The position numbers and the translations under genes are program-made. Under the pieces are notes generated by a model that saw nothing but the letters and a program-made list of their open reading frames with translations, had not been told where the DNA came from and made no database searches. From the NCBI RefSeq assembly GCF_026342835.1, contig NZ_JAPEMI010000002.1, positions 868,001 through 932,000 on the forward strand: DNA of 64,000 nucleotides, in the 5' to 3' direction. Positions 27,358 to 36,582 of the stretch are shown here, piece after piece. Numbering within the stretch: position 1 is the stretch's first letter; the number at the start of each line of letters is the position of its first letter. Source of the stretch: Streptomyces sp. NBC_00154. Its GTDB lineage: Bacteria > Actinomycetota > Actinomycetes > Streptomycetales > Streptomycetaceae.

Positions 27358-27963
27358 TCAAGGCCGGAGTCCGACGTGCTTGAGTGCGACCATGCTGAGG
27401 TCGGTGATGGCTTGCCGGTCCCCCTGACGCCAGGCGTCGGCCCATCCGCCGGGCGGAGCCGGCAGTTTGGCGAGTGCGCCCGGAGGGCCGGTGAGGGCGC
27501 GCAAGGCGAGCAGGTCGGCGCCTCCGGGAGCCTCGGCGAGGCGGCGCAGCGTGCTGCTGCGCCGGATCCAGAGCAGGCGCGGCGGGAGCCACAACAGCAG
27601 GATGATGAGCACCGGAATGACGATGAGGGCTGTCGTGATCACGTTGGCAACCTGGCTGACGGCTTCCTGGAGTGACACCCCAGCGTCGGCGAAACCGGAG
27701 CTGGCGTCGGCCGCGGAGTGGAGCGGCTTCTTCAGTACGCCGCCGATGAGCGGCACGTCCGACGCCGCGTCTCCCGCGTTGCCGAGCTCCTTGGCAAGGC
27801 TTTCGCCGGAACTCTCTGCCTTACGCCCCGGTTCGGCCAGCAGCATGATCGTCTCGCGGACGACGAGGGCTGCCCATACCGCGGCGGCGATCAGGGCCAC
27901 GGCGATCAGGTCCACGAGCACCTGGCGGTTCCGACGTGCGGGTGTCTGGGCGTAGATACGCAA
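27358..27963 (-). CDS. Membrane protein of unknown function
   Basis: About 201 aa from the TTG at 27963, which has GGGAGCC upstream; an ATG at 28035 would add 24 Arg/Pro-rich residues. Two transmembrane helices are visible, LIAVALIAAAVWAALVV near the N-terminus and VITTALIVIPVLIILLLWLP in the middle, separated by an extracytoplasmic-looking loop rich in Gly, Ser and Ala. The C-terminal third is cytoplasmic and basic. I recognise a Streptomyces-type conserved membrane protein but no function. Confidence 0.6.
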   Translation of the reverse strand: MRIYAQTPARRNRQVLVDLIAVALIAAAVWAALVVRETIMLLAEPGRKAESSGESLAKELGNAGDAASDVPLIGGVLKKPLHSAADASSGFADAGVSLQEAVSQVANVITTALIVIPVLIILLLWLPPRLLWIRRSSTLRRLAEAPGGADLLALRALTGPPGALAKLPAPPGGWADAWRQGDRQAITDLSMVALKHVGLRP

Positions 27964-28305
27964 CGGAGGCTCCCGTTCGAGTGGCGTTGAGGAGGTCCGG
28001 CCGACCCGGCCGCGACTCGGCCGAAACTCTTCCACCGCGCCTCACGGGAAAACGTGCGAGACACGAGGCATGCTGGGAGTCCGGGCGTGGGTGCCCCGCC
28101 ACCACCGTCGTTCACGAGCCCGCTCCGTGTGCAACCGCGGCTGCGCCCACGGCGGAGCGGCTGCCTTCTGACCGGTGGTCTCCTTCGTCCTTTCGAGCGC
28201 CCCACCCCGGTGACGACGATCACCACCGGCTGGGACGGAGTAGTAAGTCAGCGGCGAAACGACCCTCCTGGAGTCCGACTGCCAGACCTGTCAGTGGCAG
28301 GGGCG
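27964..28305. other. Divergent intergenic stretch
   Basis: It holds the upstream regions of the membrane-protein gene (minus) and the broken repeat-protein gene (plus). No distinct motif was found. Confidence 0.4.
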
Positions 28306-29504
28306 ATGCTTTTCCGCGTGACGACCCAGGATGAGTACCCGATACCCGGTCAGGCCGTTGGTGACCGGCTACCTGATCCGCCTTCCGTGATCGAAGGCAC
28401 CGACTGGGCTGCGCTGGAGCATGACTATGGAGCGGCGCAGGACACGCCACTTCGCCTGTTGCAGCTCTTGGACGAGGACCCCGAGGTGCAGGCGGGAGCG
28501 CTGGGGTTGCTGGACGTGTCCGTCCTGCACCAGGAGTCCCTGTACAGCGCGACGGCGCCGGCCGCACTGTACATAGCCGCCGTGCTGAGCGACTCCCGCA
28601 CTCTGGCGGCCATGAGGACTACTCCATCTGGGACGAACCGCCCTAGGCCGCTGCGGGCCGCGTTGCTGGAATGGCTGGGACAGGTCGCCGATTCAGCCGC
28701 ATTCAGCGAGACGGCGAATACGACGGCAACGATCAGGGCGTCACCGATGCGGTCCGGGCTGCCCGCGGCACGATCCATGACGCCGTCTCCGTGCACCTGC
28801 TGGCCCCGGACCCCACTGTCCGAGAGGCCGCCCTCAGCGCCACCACCGCGCTCCTTCAGTCCCCCGAGCTGGCCGGTCGAATCTCCGGAACCGCCCAGAT
28901 CCTCCGGCGGTTGCTCGCCCAGAGCACCGACCGGCGTGAACGCGCTGCCACCATCCTGGCCATCGGCGCTTGGGACGAGGACACCACCGGCTGGCTCACC
29001 GACCGACCTCGCCATCAGTGCCTGTGCCGCGCTGTCACCAGGATGCGCCGGCAACGCCAGGGCGACGCGGACGATCCTTCGCTCCCTGCTCGCCCCCGCA
29101 GTCATCGACTCCTGGTTCCTCGAACCCACCGCCGCCGAACCGTGGGCGGGAGACCCGCTGCCGCAGATCGGAGGGCGCCTGCGGCACGCCCTTCTGGCCA
29201 CCGCCATCGACCGGACCAACGACTTCGAGAAACCCCTGCCGGTCGAATTGGCCTCCGTGCCGTTCTGCAGCAACCTCACCATCGCCGAAGACTGGGGACC
29301 GCTCCTTGCCGCGGCATTCCCTTCCGCTACGACCAGAGTGCCAAGGTCACTCCAGCCCAGCACCGCTACCTGGAAGCCCTCGCCGACCGCGACGAGTGCT
29401 GGCGATACACCCATTTCATCGCATCGTGGTTCGACGACATCGGACTTCCCTCGGACCGCAACGCCATCACGGCACTCCTGGCCAGGCCACGGCCGCACTC
29501 ATAG
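28306..29504 (+). pseudogene. Frameshifted helical-repeat (HEAT-like) protein
   Basis: From ATG 28306 the frame encodes IEGTDWAALEHDYGAAQDTP and helical repeats (LRLLQLLDEDPEVQAGALGL). Coherent protein then switches frame near 28700 (TIHDAVSVHLLAPDPTVREA), back near 29010 (IDSWFLEPTAAEPWAGDPLP) and again near 29330 (TPAQHRYLEALADRDECWRY), ending at 29504. Three shifts argue for a pseudogene or poor sequence. The opening motif resembles the gene at 5044. Such Streptomyces proteins may act as helical-repeat scaffolds or immunity-type proteins; this is inference. Confidence 0.65.
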
Positions 29505-29724
29505 GACGCCGGCTCGGAACACTCAGCCCACCAGCGCCAGGCAGAAATACCTCACGGCTCGTATGACGCACCCCGCCAGCTGGAGCGGCGGCATGGACAG
29601 CCGCTCTTCGTGAGGCGTACGCCAACGACCAAGACGCAGCGACCAGCTTGGTGGCCGTCACCGCCCACGCCGACCGCTCCAAGGCGGACCAGGACCCGTC
29701 CGAGTGGATGCGACCCCTGCCGTC

Positions 29725-30063
29725 TCAGAGGTGGCCGTCCAGGAACTCCCGGACCTCGGCGGTGGTCATAGGCCCCGTGCCGTGCGCCACGGCCTCTCCC
29801 TCCTTCAGCAGGACGTAGGACGGGGCTTCGGTGATCCCGTATCGCTCGGTTGCGGCCGGACAGCGCGTAATGTCGGTGCGGACGGCCGTCAGGCGGCTCG
29901 CGTATTCGTCGGCGATGCCACCCACGACGAGGTCCATCGCCCGGCAGGGCTCGATTGCCCTGGGCCATGTCCCGGTGAAGTATGCGAGGACCGGGACTCC
30001 GCTCATCCCGAGGATGAAATCGAATTCCGCGTCCTCACGGGGTCGGTGAACCCGCCTCGCCAT
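29725..30063 (-). CDS. Thioredoxin-fold protein lacking the CxxC active site
   Basis: A 112-aa protein from ATG 30063 (TTGGAGC upstream). The thioredoxin fold is supported by VPVLAYFTGTWPRAIEPCRA, RLTAVRTDITRCPAATERYG, ITEAPSYVLLKEGE (with the conserved cis-Pro) and the final helix TTAEVREFLDGHL. The usual WCxxC is replaced by WPRAIEPC, leaving only the second cysteine position, so classic dithiol reductase activity is unlikely. A single-cysteine or binding role is possible. Monocistronic. Confidence 0.7.
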   Translation of the reverse strand: MARRVHRPREDAEFDFILGMSGVPVLAYFTGTWPRAIEPCRAMDLVVGGIADEYASRLTAVRTDITRCPAATERYGITEAPSYVLLKEGEAVAHGTGPMTTAEVREFLDGHL

Positions 30064-30191
30064 GGAAGCTCCAAACCTTGTGTTCCGTCTTTCCATCCCC
30101 ATCATCCCTCGCGCGGCCGCGACCCGGGCCGGTGGCTGCTCGGGGTGGCCCTGCCCTCTGAGGCTGCGTCCTCCAGGACTGCGAGAGCGGC

Positions 30192-30449
30192 GTGATCTGG
30201 CGGACCGGCGCGGCCTGCGAGCTGTGCGCCGAGATCGTCCAGGACAAGACCGCCGCACGTGAGCGTGCCCGGCGTGCCGCCCAGGGCCTGTGCCTTGAGC
30301 ACGGCACCTGTCGCTGCCCGTCTGGCCGGTGGACCAACCACGACGCCGGATGCGGCGCAGTGAATGGACACACCGTACTGTTCGACAGTCTGCTCGCAGG
30401 GACGGACGGTGAGCACTTCACGCTGGCCCTGCAGATCGCCTGCGACTGA
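30192..30449 (+). CDS. Small cysteine-rich hypothetical protein
   Basis: An 85-aa frame from GTG 30192 with strong G/C bias at third codon positions. Six cysteines (CELC, CLEHGTCRC, GCG) suggest a metal-binding fold. No ribosome binding site is obvious and no family is recognised, so it may be a real small gene or a surviving fragment. Confidence 0.35.
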   Translation: MIWRTGAACELCAEIVQDKTAARERARRAAQGLCLEHGTCRCPSGRWTNHDAGCGAVNGHTVLFDSLLAGTDGEHFTLALQIACD

Positions 30450-30933
30450 GCGCCCCGCCCCGCAGGAATGATCATCAGTATCTCTGCGTGCGGGCGCATG
30501 GCGTCTCCGCAAACGATGCCCGCATTCCTGCTCATCGACGCTGCGGCGCACTCCAGCCCCGCTCGTCGCGCTCTGCTTGCCGCCACCATCACCGCTGCCG
30601 ACTCGTGACAGCCGTGCGGCCCGCCCTGTGCCAACCCGACCTTCAGGCCCTGCTCAGCGCCTACTTGGCCAGACGGGCCAACCACGACGCTCAGTCATAG
30701 GTCGGTGTGACTGAGCGCGATAGTTGGCCCCCCTCCAGCAGCTGCAGCAGGAGGTCCAGCATCTTGTAGTTGGTGAGCAGGATGTCCGGCGGGTCGGCAC
30801 GGATCGCGTCCCGGTCGGTGATCAGGTGCTTGACTGTGGGATCGCTGGCGAGCGACGTCGCACCGGTGTAGCGACTGGCACGCCGGTCACCCCAGGGCTA
30901 TGTCGTCTGCTCGATGTACCCGACCAGGCATGC
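30450..30933. other. Gene-free stretch before lacI-type gene
   Basis: No coherent gene. It ends at the stop of the convergent LacI regulator. Confidence 0.4.
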
Positions 30934-31977
30934 TCAGCAGGTTGTGTCTACCGAGGTCCGCGCAGGCCGTGGCAGTCGGCTGGACTCACGCACGACCAGG
31001 CGGGTGGGGACCGTGACGGTGCGGGCCCGGGAACGGTCGCCGTCGAGCCGGGCCAGGGCCGTCCTGGCCGCTGCTTCGCCGATGGCTGCCGGATCCTGCG
31101 CCACGACGGTCAGTGCCGGTTCCAGCACGTCGGCCAGCGGAAAGTCGTCGAAGGTGACGAGAGCGACGTCCTTGCGTGCGGCACGCGTCAGTTGTGCGAC
31201 CACCCCTATCGCCACGATGTTGTTGGCCGCGAACAGCGCGGTGGGCGGATCGGGCAGGGCCAGCAGTTCGGTGGTCTCGGCGGCGGCGGTCTCCTGGCCA
31301 TGGGCGCCGGTCACAAGAGCGCGGTCGTAGGGCAGACCCGCCTCGTCGAGTGCCGAGCGGTAGCCGGCGAGCCGCTCGCGCCGGGTGTAGAGCTTCACGG
31401 GCAGGTCGCCGATGAAGCCGATACGCCGATGGCCCTGGGCGATGAGATGAGCGACGCCTTCCTGGACGCCGCTCCGATTGGAGCTCACGACGCAGTCGGC
31501 CGACAGGCCCACTCCCGGGCGGTCGAGAAACACCACCGGAAGACCTGCCGCGCGGGATGTCTTGAGGTAGCCGTGGTCGGCGCCGGCGGCGGGTACCACC
31601 ATCAGGATGCTGACCTGACGGGCGAGGAAGGTCTGGGTCAGCACCCGCTCCCGTTGGGGGTCTTCGGCGGAGGAGCCCATGAGCAGGGTCAGTCCGCGGT
31701 CCCGCACCACGTCCTCTATACCGCCGGCGACCGTTCCGAAGAACGGGTTGCCCAGGTCGGGCACCACGAGCCCCACGGTGGTGTCGGGGCCTCCGACCCG
31801 GATGTTGCGGGCCATCAGGTTGGGCTGGAATCCGAGTTTCGCTACCGCCGCAAGAACACGCTGCCGTGTCTCAGGAGAAGTCGGACCGTCCTCGTTGAGT
31901 ACCCGGGAGACCGTTTTGGCGCTGACACCCACTTCTCGGGCGACATCGGCCAGCGTGGGGCGGCGGGTCGCGGCCAT
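30934..31977 (-). CDS. LacI-family regulator of the fructan/sugar module
   Basis: A 347-aa repressor. The N-terminal helix-turn-helix is PTLADVAREVGVSAKTVSRV with the hinge region following; the periplasmic-binding-like effector domain runs from VGLVVPDLGNPFF to about residue 330. It is the promoter-proximal regulator of the sugar ABC genes next to it and is the likely reader of the TGTCA-N4-TGACA sites at 35201-35230 and 36443-36472. The effector is probably a fructose derivative, inferred from context. It starts at ATG 31977. Confidence 0.88.
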   Translation of the reverse strand: MAATRRPTLADVAREVGVSAKTVSRVLNEDGPTSPETRQRVLAAVAKLGFQPNLMARNIRVGGPDTTVGLVVPDLGNPFFGTVAGGIEDVVRDRGLTLLMGSSAEDPQRERVLTQTFLARQVSILMVVPAAGADHGYLKTSRAAGLPVVFLDRPGVGLSADCVVSSNRSGVQEGVAHLIAQGHRRIGFIGDLPVKLYTRRERLAGYRSALDEAGLPYDRALVTGAHGQETAAAETTELLALPDPPTALFAANNIVAIGVVAQLTRAARKDVALVTFDDFPLADVLEPALTVVAQDPAAIGEAAARTALARLDGDRSRARTVTVPTRLVVRESSRLPRPARTSVDTTC

Positions 31978-32045
31978 GTACCACCGTTCCTGTTCGTCGG
32001 GCCCGGCCCAGGAGGCCGGGCCCGCTCTGTTCTCCGAGTGTGACC

Positions 32046-32882
32046 TCAGTGGGCCCTCACGCCTGCCGCCTTGGCGGCGTCGGCGTCCGTCACGACCGTA
32101 CCGCCCTCGCTGTTCACCGTGAGCGCCCCGGTCATGATGGCGACGACTTCGGCCATGGAGTGGTCGGAGGGCTTGATCAGCGCCTCCCGCCGCCCGAGCC
32201 GGTGCACGTGGATACGGTCGGCGATCTCAAATACGTGCGGCATGTTGTGACTGATCAGGACGACGGGCATGCCCTTGTCGCGGACCCGGCGGATGAGGTC
32301 GAGAACCTGGCCCGACTCCTTGACTCCGAGCGCCGCGGTGGGCTCGTCCATCACGACGACGCTTCTGGCCCAGGCGACGGCACGGGCGACGGCCACGGCC
32401 TGGCGCTGGCCGCCGGACAGGGTCTCCACTGCCTGGGTGAGCGAGCGCAGCCCGATCTTCAGATCCGCCATGTGGGCGGCGGCTTCGTCCCGCATCCGCT
32501 TCTTGTCGAGCATGCGCAGCGCGCTGCCGAGGAGGCCGGGGCGGCGAAGCTCGCGTCCAAGGAACATGTTCGAGGCGATGTCCATAGAGGCTGCGACGGC
32601 GAGATCCTGGTACACGGTCTCGATGCCGTGCTCGCGCGCACTCTGCGGGCCGCTGAACCGGATCGGTTCTCCCTGCAGCCGGATCTCGCCCTCGTCGGGG
32701 GTGACGGCGCCGGTCAGCGCCTTGATCAGGCTGGTCTTGCCGGCGCCGTTGTCGCCGATGACGGCGAGGACCTCGCCGGGCAGGAGGTCGAAGTCCGCCC
32801 CGTCGATGGCGGTCACATGGCCGTACCTCTTGACCAGGCCACGAGCCTGGAGGACGGGAGTTGTCGAGGTGTCGGTGCTCAT
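32046..32882 (-). CDS. Sugar ABC importer ATPase (single-domain, FrcA-like)
   Basis: A 278-aa ATPase. Walker A GDNGAGKTS, signature LSGGQRQA, Walker B VVVMDEPTAAL and the H-loop LISHN are intact. It has a single nucleotide-binding domain, like the fructose system FrcBCA, unlike the double-domain RbsA type. It works as a homodimer beneath the permease encoded just upstream, with which it overlaps by ATGA (32879-32882). The C-terminal tail is unremarkable. Confidence 0.9.
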   Translation of the reverse strand: MSTDTSTTPVLQARGLVKRYGHVTAIDGADFDLLPGEVLAVIGDNGAGKTSLIKALTGAVTPDEGEIRLQGEPIRFSGPQSAREHGIETVYQDLAVAASMDIASNMFLGRELRRPGLLGSALRMLDKKRMRDEAAAHMADLKIGLRSLTQAVETLSGGQRQAVAVARAVAWARSVVVMDEPTAALGVKESGQVLDLIRRVRDKGMPVVLISHNMPHVFEIADRIHVHRLGRREALIKPSDHSMAEVVAIMTGALTVNSEGGTVVTDADAAKAAGVRAH

Positions 32883-33874
32883 CGCGTCTTCTTCCGGGAG
32901 ATCTGGTCGACGGTCACGGCGAGGATCACCAGGGCACCGGTGATCAGCGTCTGGTAGATCGACGCGACGCCCATCAGCTGGAGCCCGTTGCGGAAGACTC
33001 CGACAATCAGTACCCCGATGAAGGTGCCAAGGACGGCTCCTCGGCCGCCGAAGAGGCTCGTCCCGCCGAGGACCACCGCGGTGATGCTGTCGAGGTTGTC
33101 GGTCTGTCCTGCCTGCGGATCGCCCACGCCGGTACGGGAGATGAGCAGCAGCGCCGCGATGCCGTACACGAGCCCGGCGAGGGTGTAGATGCCGATGGTC
33201 AGCCGGGAGGTGCGGATGCCGTTGAGCCGCGCGCTTTCCGGGCTGTTGCCCAGCGCGTAGACGTGGCGGCCCCATGAGGTGCTGCTGAGCGCGTAGGCGA
33301 AGGCCAGGAACAGGGCGATGGTGATGAGGGAGCCGTAGGTGATGTCGGTCCCGCCCAGCGGGAAGGTCTCGCCGAGGGCGGTGAGCGGTGCGGGCAGGTT
33401 GGTGATCGTCTGCTCGGCCGAGTAGATGTGGGTCAGGGCGAACGCCACGTTCAGCATGCCCAGCGTCACGATGAAGGGCGGGAGCGGGATCATCTGCACG
33501 AGCAGGCCGTTGAGCAGGCCGAAGCCGCCGCAGACGACGATCCCGAGGGCGATCGCGGCAAGAGGAGAGATGGTTCCCTGGGCGGCCATCTTGGCGATGA
33601 CGATGCTGCCGAACGCCATGACGGCGCCGCAGGAGAGGTCGATGCCCGCGGTGAGGATGATGAGGGTCTGGCCGATGGCGAGAGTGCCCACGACCATGAC
33701 CTGCTGGACGATCAAGGAGAAGTTGCCGCCGGACAGGAACTGCTCAGTCGTCAGGGAGAAGAAGACGCAGGCGAGTACAAGCGCGGCCAGGGGGCCCGCG
33801 GTCGGGGTGGCGAGCAGCCGGCGGACCACGGTCGGTCCTTTCAGCTGGTCGTAGGGCGTGGTCGTGGCAGTCAT
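32879..33874 (-). CDS. Sugar ABC importer permease (FrcC/RbsC-like)
   Basis: A 331-aa membrane protein of the ribose/fructose permease family, with about nine helices. Family marks are GTLAIGQTLIILTAGIDLSC, GALILGxxN-like NGLLVQMIPLPPFIVTLGML and LDSITAVVLGGTSLFGGRG. ATG 33874 with CAAGGACC upstream is used; the upstream frame to 33988 lacks a membrane or signal character. Between the binding protein and the ATPase in one operon. Confidence 0.9.
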   Translation of the reverse strand: MTATTTPYDQLKGPTVVRRLLATPTAGPLAALVLACVFFSLTTEQFLSGGNFSLIVQQVMVVGTLAIGQTLIILTAGIDLSCGAVMAFGSIVIAKMAAQGTISPLAAIALGIVVCGGFGLLNGLLVQMIPLPPFIVTLGMLNVAFALTHIYSAEQTITNLPAPLTALGETFPLGGTDITYGSLITIALFLAFAYALSSTSWGRHVYALGNSPESARLNGIRTSRLTIGIYTLAGLVYGIAALLLISRTGVGDPQAGQTDNLDSITAVVLGGTSLFGGRGAVLGTFIGVLIVGVFRNGLQLMGVASIYQTLITGALVILAVTVDQISRKKTR

Positions 33875-34110
33875 GGTGGTCCTTGCCGGAGATGGTTGCT
33901 GGGGTGGACACCGGTGGTCGATGCCGCGGGCGTGTGCTCGCCGGCGGGAATGCGTGGCGGCCGTGAGGGCGGCCCGCACCCGAAGCACGGCGCAGGCAAC
34001 GGCGGCCCCTTCCCGGGCAATCGGCCGCCCACGCGTCCGACCGGTCGGACGGGGAGGGCGGGCCGACGCCGAACCGGGCGGACGGGGAGCGGCAAGATGG
34101 CGACTGGGGG

Positions 34111-35121
34111 TCAGCCCCAGCAGTTCTCCAGGCCGTACGCGGTGTCCTTGGCGTCGACACCGGGCTGCGCCGTGTCGGTGATCAGCGTGACGCCGGTGTC
34201 GGTGTAGCCCGAGGGCTTCTTGCCGTTCTCGGCGAAGTCGGCGACGGCCTTGACGCCGAGCGACGCCATCTTGAGCGGGTACTGCTGCGACGTGGCCGCG
34301 ATCTTGCCTTCCTTGACTGCCGTGGTGCCGGTGCAGCCGCCGTCGACGGAGACGACCAGCACCTTCTTCTCCAGCCCCTTGGCCTTCAGCGCCGTGTGGG
34401 CGCCCAGCGCGGCCGGTTCGTTGATCGTGTAGACGACATTGACGTCGGGGGCCTTCTGCAGGCAGTTCTCCATGGCGGTCTGGCCCTTGGCCTGATCACC
34501 GCCGGTGTCCTGGCTGCACACGATGGACGGGTCGCCCTCTGGAACACCGAAGCCCTTGAGGAAGCCCTGGTGCCGCTGCAAGCCCACGGCGACCCCGGGC
34601 GCCAGGTCGAGCGTGGCGATCTTCGCCTTCTTGCCGGCCATGGCGGCCTTGGCATAGGCGCCGATGAGTTCGCCGGCCTTGACGTTGTCGGTGGCGAACA
34701 GGGCGTCGGTGGCGTCCTGCGGGTCGGTCGGGCTGTCCAGGGCGATGACGAGTATGCCCTTGGCGCGGGCCTTCTCCAGGGCGGGCACGATCGCCTTCGA
34801 GTCGTTGGGCGTGATGAGGATGCCCTTCACGCCGGAGTTGACCATGTTCTCGATCGCGGTGACCTGACCTGCGTTGTCTCCGTCGAACTTGCCAGCCGCG
34901 CTGACGAGTTCCACGCCGCTGTCCTTCGCGGCCTGCTCCGCCCCCTCCTTCATCTTCACGAAAAAGGGGTTGGTGTCCGTCTTGGTGATCAGGCCGACCT
35001 TGACCGACCCGTCTTTGTCGCCCTGCGCGCCGGAGCCGCAGGCGGTGAGTGCCAGCGTCACGGCGGCGGTGCAGGCTGCGCCTCTGACCAGTTTGGTGAC
35101 GGCACGGTTGTTACGGGGCAT
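34111..35121 (-). CDS. Sugar ABC importer substrate-binding lipoprotein (FrcB-like)
   Basis: A 336-aa periplasmic-binding protein of the ribose/fructose group. The ATG at 35121 follows AGGAG. A lipobox ALTAC puts the lipidated cysteine near residue 28. The two-lobed fold is marked by GLITKTDTNPFFVKMKEGAE, LITPNDSKAIVPALEKARAK and VVYTINEPAALGAHTALKAK. First gene of the importer operon, divergent from the PfkB kinase; fructose is the likely ligand from the GH32 and kinase context. Confidence 0.9.
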   Translation of the reverse strand: MPRNNRAVTKLVRGAACTAAVTLALTACGSGAQGDKDGSVKVGLITKTDTNPFFVKMKEGAEQAAKDSGVELVSAAGKFDGDNAGQVTAIENMVNSGVKGILITPNDSKAIVPALEKARAKGILVIALDSPTDPQDATDALFATDNVKAGELIGAYAKAAMAGKKAKIATLDLAPGVAVGLQRHQGFLKGFGVPEGDPSIVCSQDTGGDQAKGQTAMENCLQKAPDVNVVYTINEPAALGAHTALKAKGLEKKVLVVSVDGGCTGTTAVKEGKIAATSQQYPLKMASLGVKAVADFAENGKKPSGYTDTGVTLITDTAQPGVDAKDTAYGLENCWG

Positions 35122-35200
35122 GACTGACTCCTGCTGGATTCGGGCGGAGCGGCTGCGCAGTTCAAGGGCGCTGCGGCACGAGGAATGCTGCTGTCCGAGG

Positions 35201-35230
35201 TGTCATCGTTGACCTATGTCATCGTTGACA
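35201..35230. promoter_or_regulatory. Paired LacI-type operators, importer/kinase divergent promoter
   Basis: Two sites, TGTCATCGTTGACC (35201-35214) and TGTCATCGTTGACA (35217-35230), start exactly 16 bp apart. Each fits the dyad TGTCA-N4-TGACA. They lie between the divergent binding-protein gene (start 35121) and the kinase gene (start 35396). The same arrangement occurs upstream of the GH32 gene. Confidence 0.75.
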
Positions 35231-35395
35231 CTACTTGCGGAGGATGATGGACTCCATCTCCCGGCAACGTCAATGCTTTGACCCCGTCACAAATTGGCAA
35301 CGTCGCGCCGGCGGCCTCGTCCCGACGGCGCCGTCCTTGAGAATCGCCCCTGCGGCGCGCCGCTCCCGCGCCGCCCTATCCGGAGAGAAGCAGCC

Positions 35396-36358
35396 ATGCG
35401 CCTGCCCCAGGTCACCGTCCTGGGTGAATGCGTCGCCGACGCCTTCACCGTCCCCTCACCCGCCCCGGATGAGCTCGTCCTGCGGGTCCTGCCGGGCGGC
35501 GGCCCGGCCAACACGGCTGTGGCACTCGCCCGCCTGGGCACGCCCGCCCGAATGCTGGCCCGGCTGTCGGACGACGTATTCGGCCGGCTCTTCCGTGCCC
35601 GTCTGGAGGCATCGGGCGTCGATCTTTCCCAGGCGGTCCGCGCCGCGGAGCCGAGCACCCTGGCCGTCGCCGAGCTCGACGCAGCTGGCCAGGCGGCATA
35701 CTCCTTCCACGCCCAGGGCACCGCGGACTGGCAGTGGACGGCGGACGAACTGTCCGCCACAGACCTTGCGTCCACCGCCTGCTTGCACTCGGGCTCGCTG
35801 GCCCTCGTACGAGAGCCAGGTGGCCGGGTGGTCGAGGAATTCCTGCTGCGCGCCGCGGCAACCGCCACGATTTGCGTCGATCCCAACGTCCGGCCGCTGC
35901 TCGTGGCGCCCGCGGCCTACCGCGCACGCCTGCCGCGCTGGTGCGAGCTGGCCGACGTCCTGCGCGTGAGCGAGGACGACCTGGAGCTGCTGCTGCCCGG
36001 TCACTCGGTCGAGCAGGCCTGCGACCTCTGGCACTCCGCGGGCGCCCGGCTCGTAGTCGTCACCCTCGGGGAGCGCGGCGCTATCGCCTCGCTGGACGGC
36101 GAGCGGGTGGTGGTGCCGGCACCACCGACGGCTGTCATCGACACCGTCGGAGCGGGCGACTCCTTCACCGCAGGACTTCTCCACCACCTCGGAACCAAGG
36201 GTCTGCTCGGCGGCCGGCTGACGGATCTGCGCATCGACGACGTCACGCAGGCGTGCGTATTCGCGGCCAGGGTGGCGGCGCTCACCTGCTCGGTCAGCGG
36301 TCCGAATCCGCCGTGGGAGCACGAACTGCAGCAGTCGGCGGCCCCGGTCGGGCCATAG
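35396..36358 (+). CDS. PfkB-family sugar kinase (fructokinase-like)
   Basis: A 320-aa ribokinase-family kinase. The N-terminal signature is PGGGPANTAVALARLG, and the anion hole/catalytic base is DTVGAGDSFTAG with Asp255. It probably phosphorylates the fructose imported by the divergent ABC system. ATG 35396 with GGAGAGAAG upstream is used. It is transcribed toward the GH32 gene, which has its own operator, so the two are probably separate units of one regulon. Confidence 0.88.
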   Translation: MRLPQVTVLGECVADAFTVPSPAPDELVLRVLPGGGPANTAVALARLGTPARMLARLSDDVFGRLFRARLEASGVDLSQAVRAAEPSTLAVAELDAAGQAAYSFHAQGTADWQWTADELSATDLASTACLHSGSLALVREPGGRVVEEFLLRAAATATICVDPNVRPLLVAPAAYRARLPRWCELADVLRVSEDDLELLLPGHSVEQACDLWHSAGARLVVVTLGERGAIASLDGERVVVPAPPTAVIDTVGAGDSFTAGLLHHLGTKGLLGGRLTDLRIDDVTQACVFAARVAALTCSVSGPNPPWEHELQQSAAPVGP

Positions 36359-36442
36359 AGCCCAGTCCGTTCCCGTCCAGGCGGCCTTGCCGCAACCATT
36401 GACGGACCACCTCGAGCGCGCTCATCATCACTGCCCAGCGGA

Positions 36443-36472
36443 AGTCATCGCTGACACATGTCAGCGATGACA
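36443..36472. promoter_or_regulatory. Paired LacI-type operators upstream of the GH32 gene
   Basis: AGTCATCGCTGACA (36443-36456) and TGTCAGCGATGACA (36459-36472) start 16 bp apart, as in the pair at 35201-35230. Together they also form one long perfect dyad (GTCATCGCTGACA-CA-TGTCAGCGATGAC). This ties the secreted enzyme to the same LacI regulator. Confidence 0.78.
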
Positions 36473-36582
36473 TAACTGGTTCCAGGCTTGCCCCCACCGC
36501 CCGGCACTCCGTGATCCCCCTCGGCGTCGTGCCACCGCAGCGGACGCGGACATGACGCCGCCGCCACAGTGCAGGAGAGACC

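Noticed and set aside
25851..27383. A 510-aa plus-strand open frame through the decayed region
   Set aside because: It joins a short propeller-like piece to unrelated low-complexity sequence; the homologous part changes frame near 26205.
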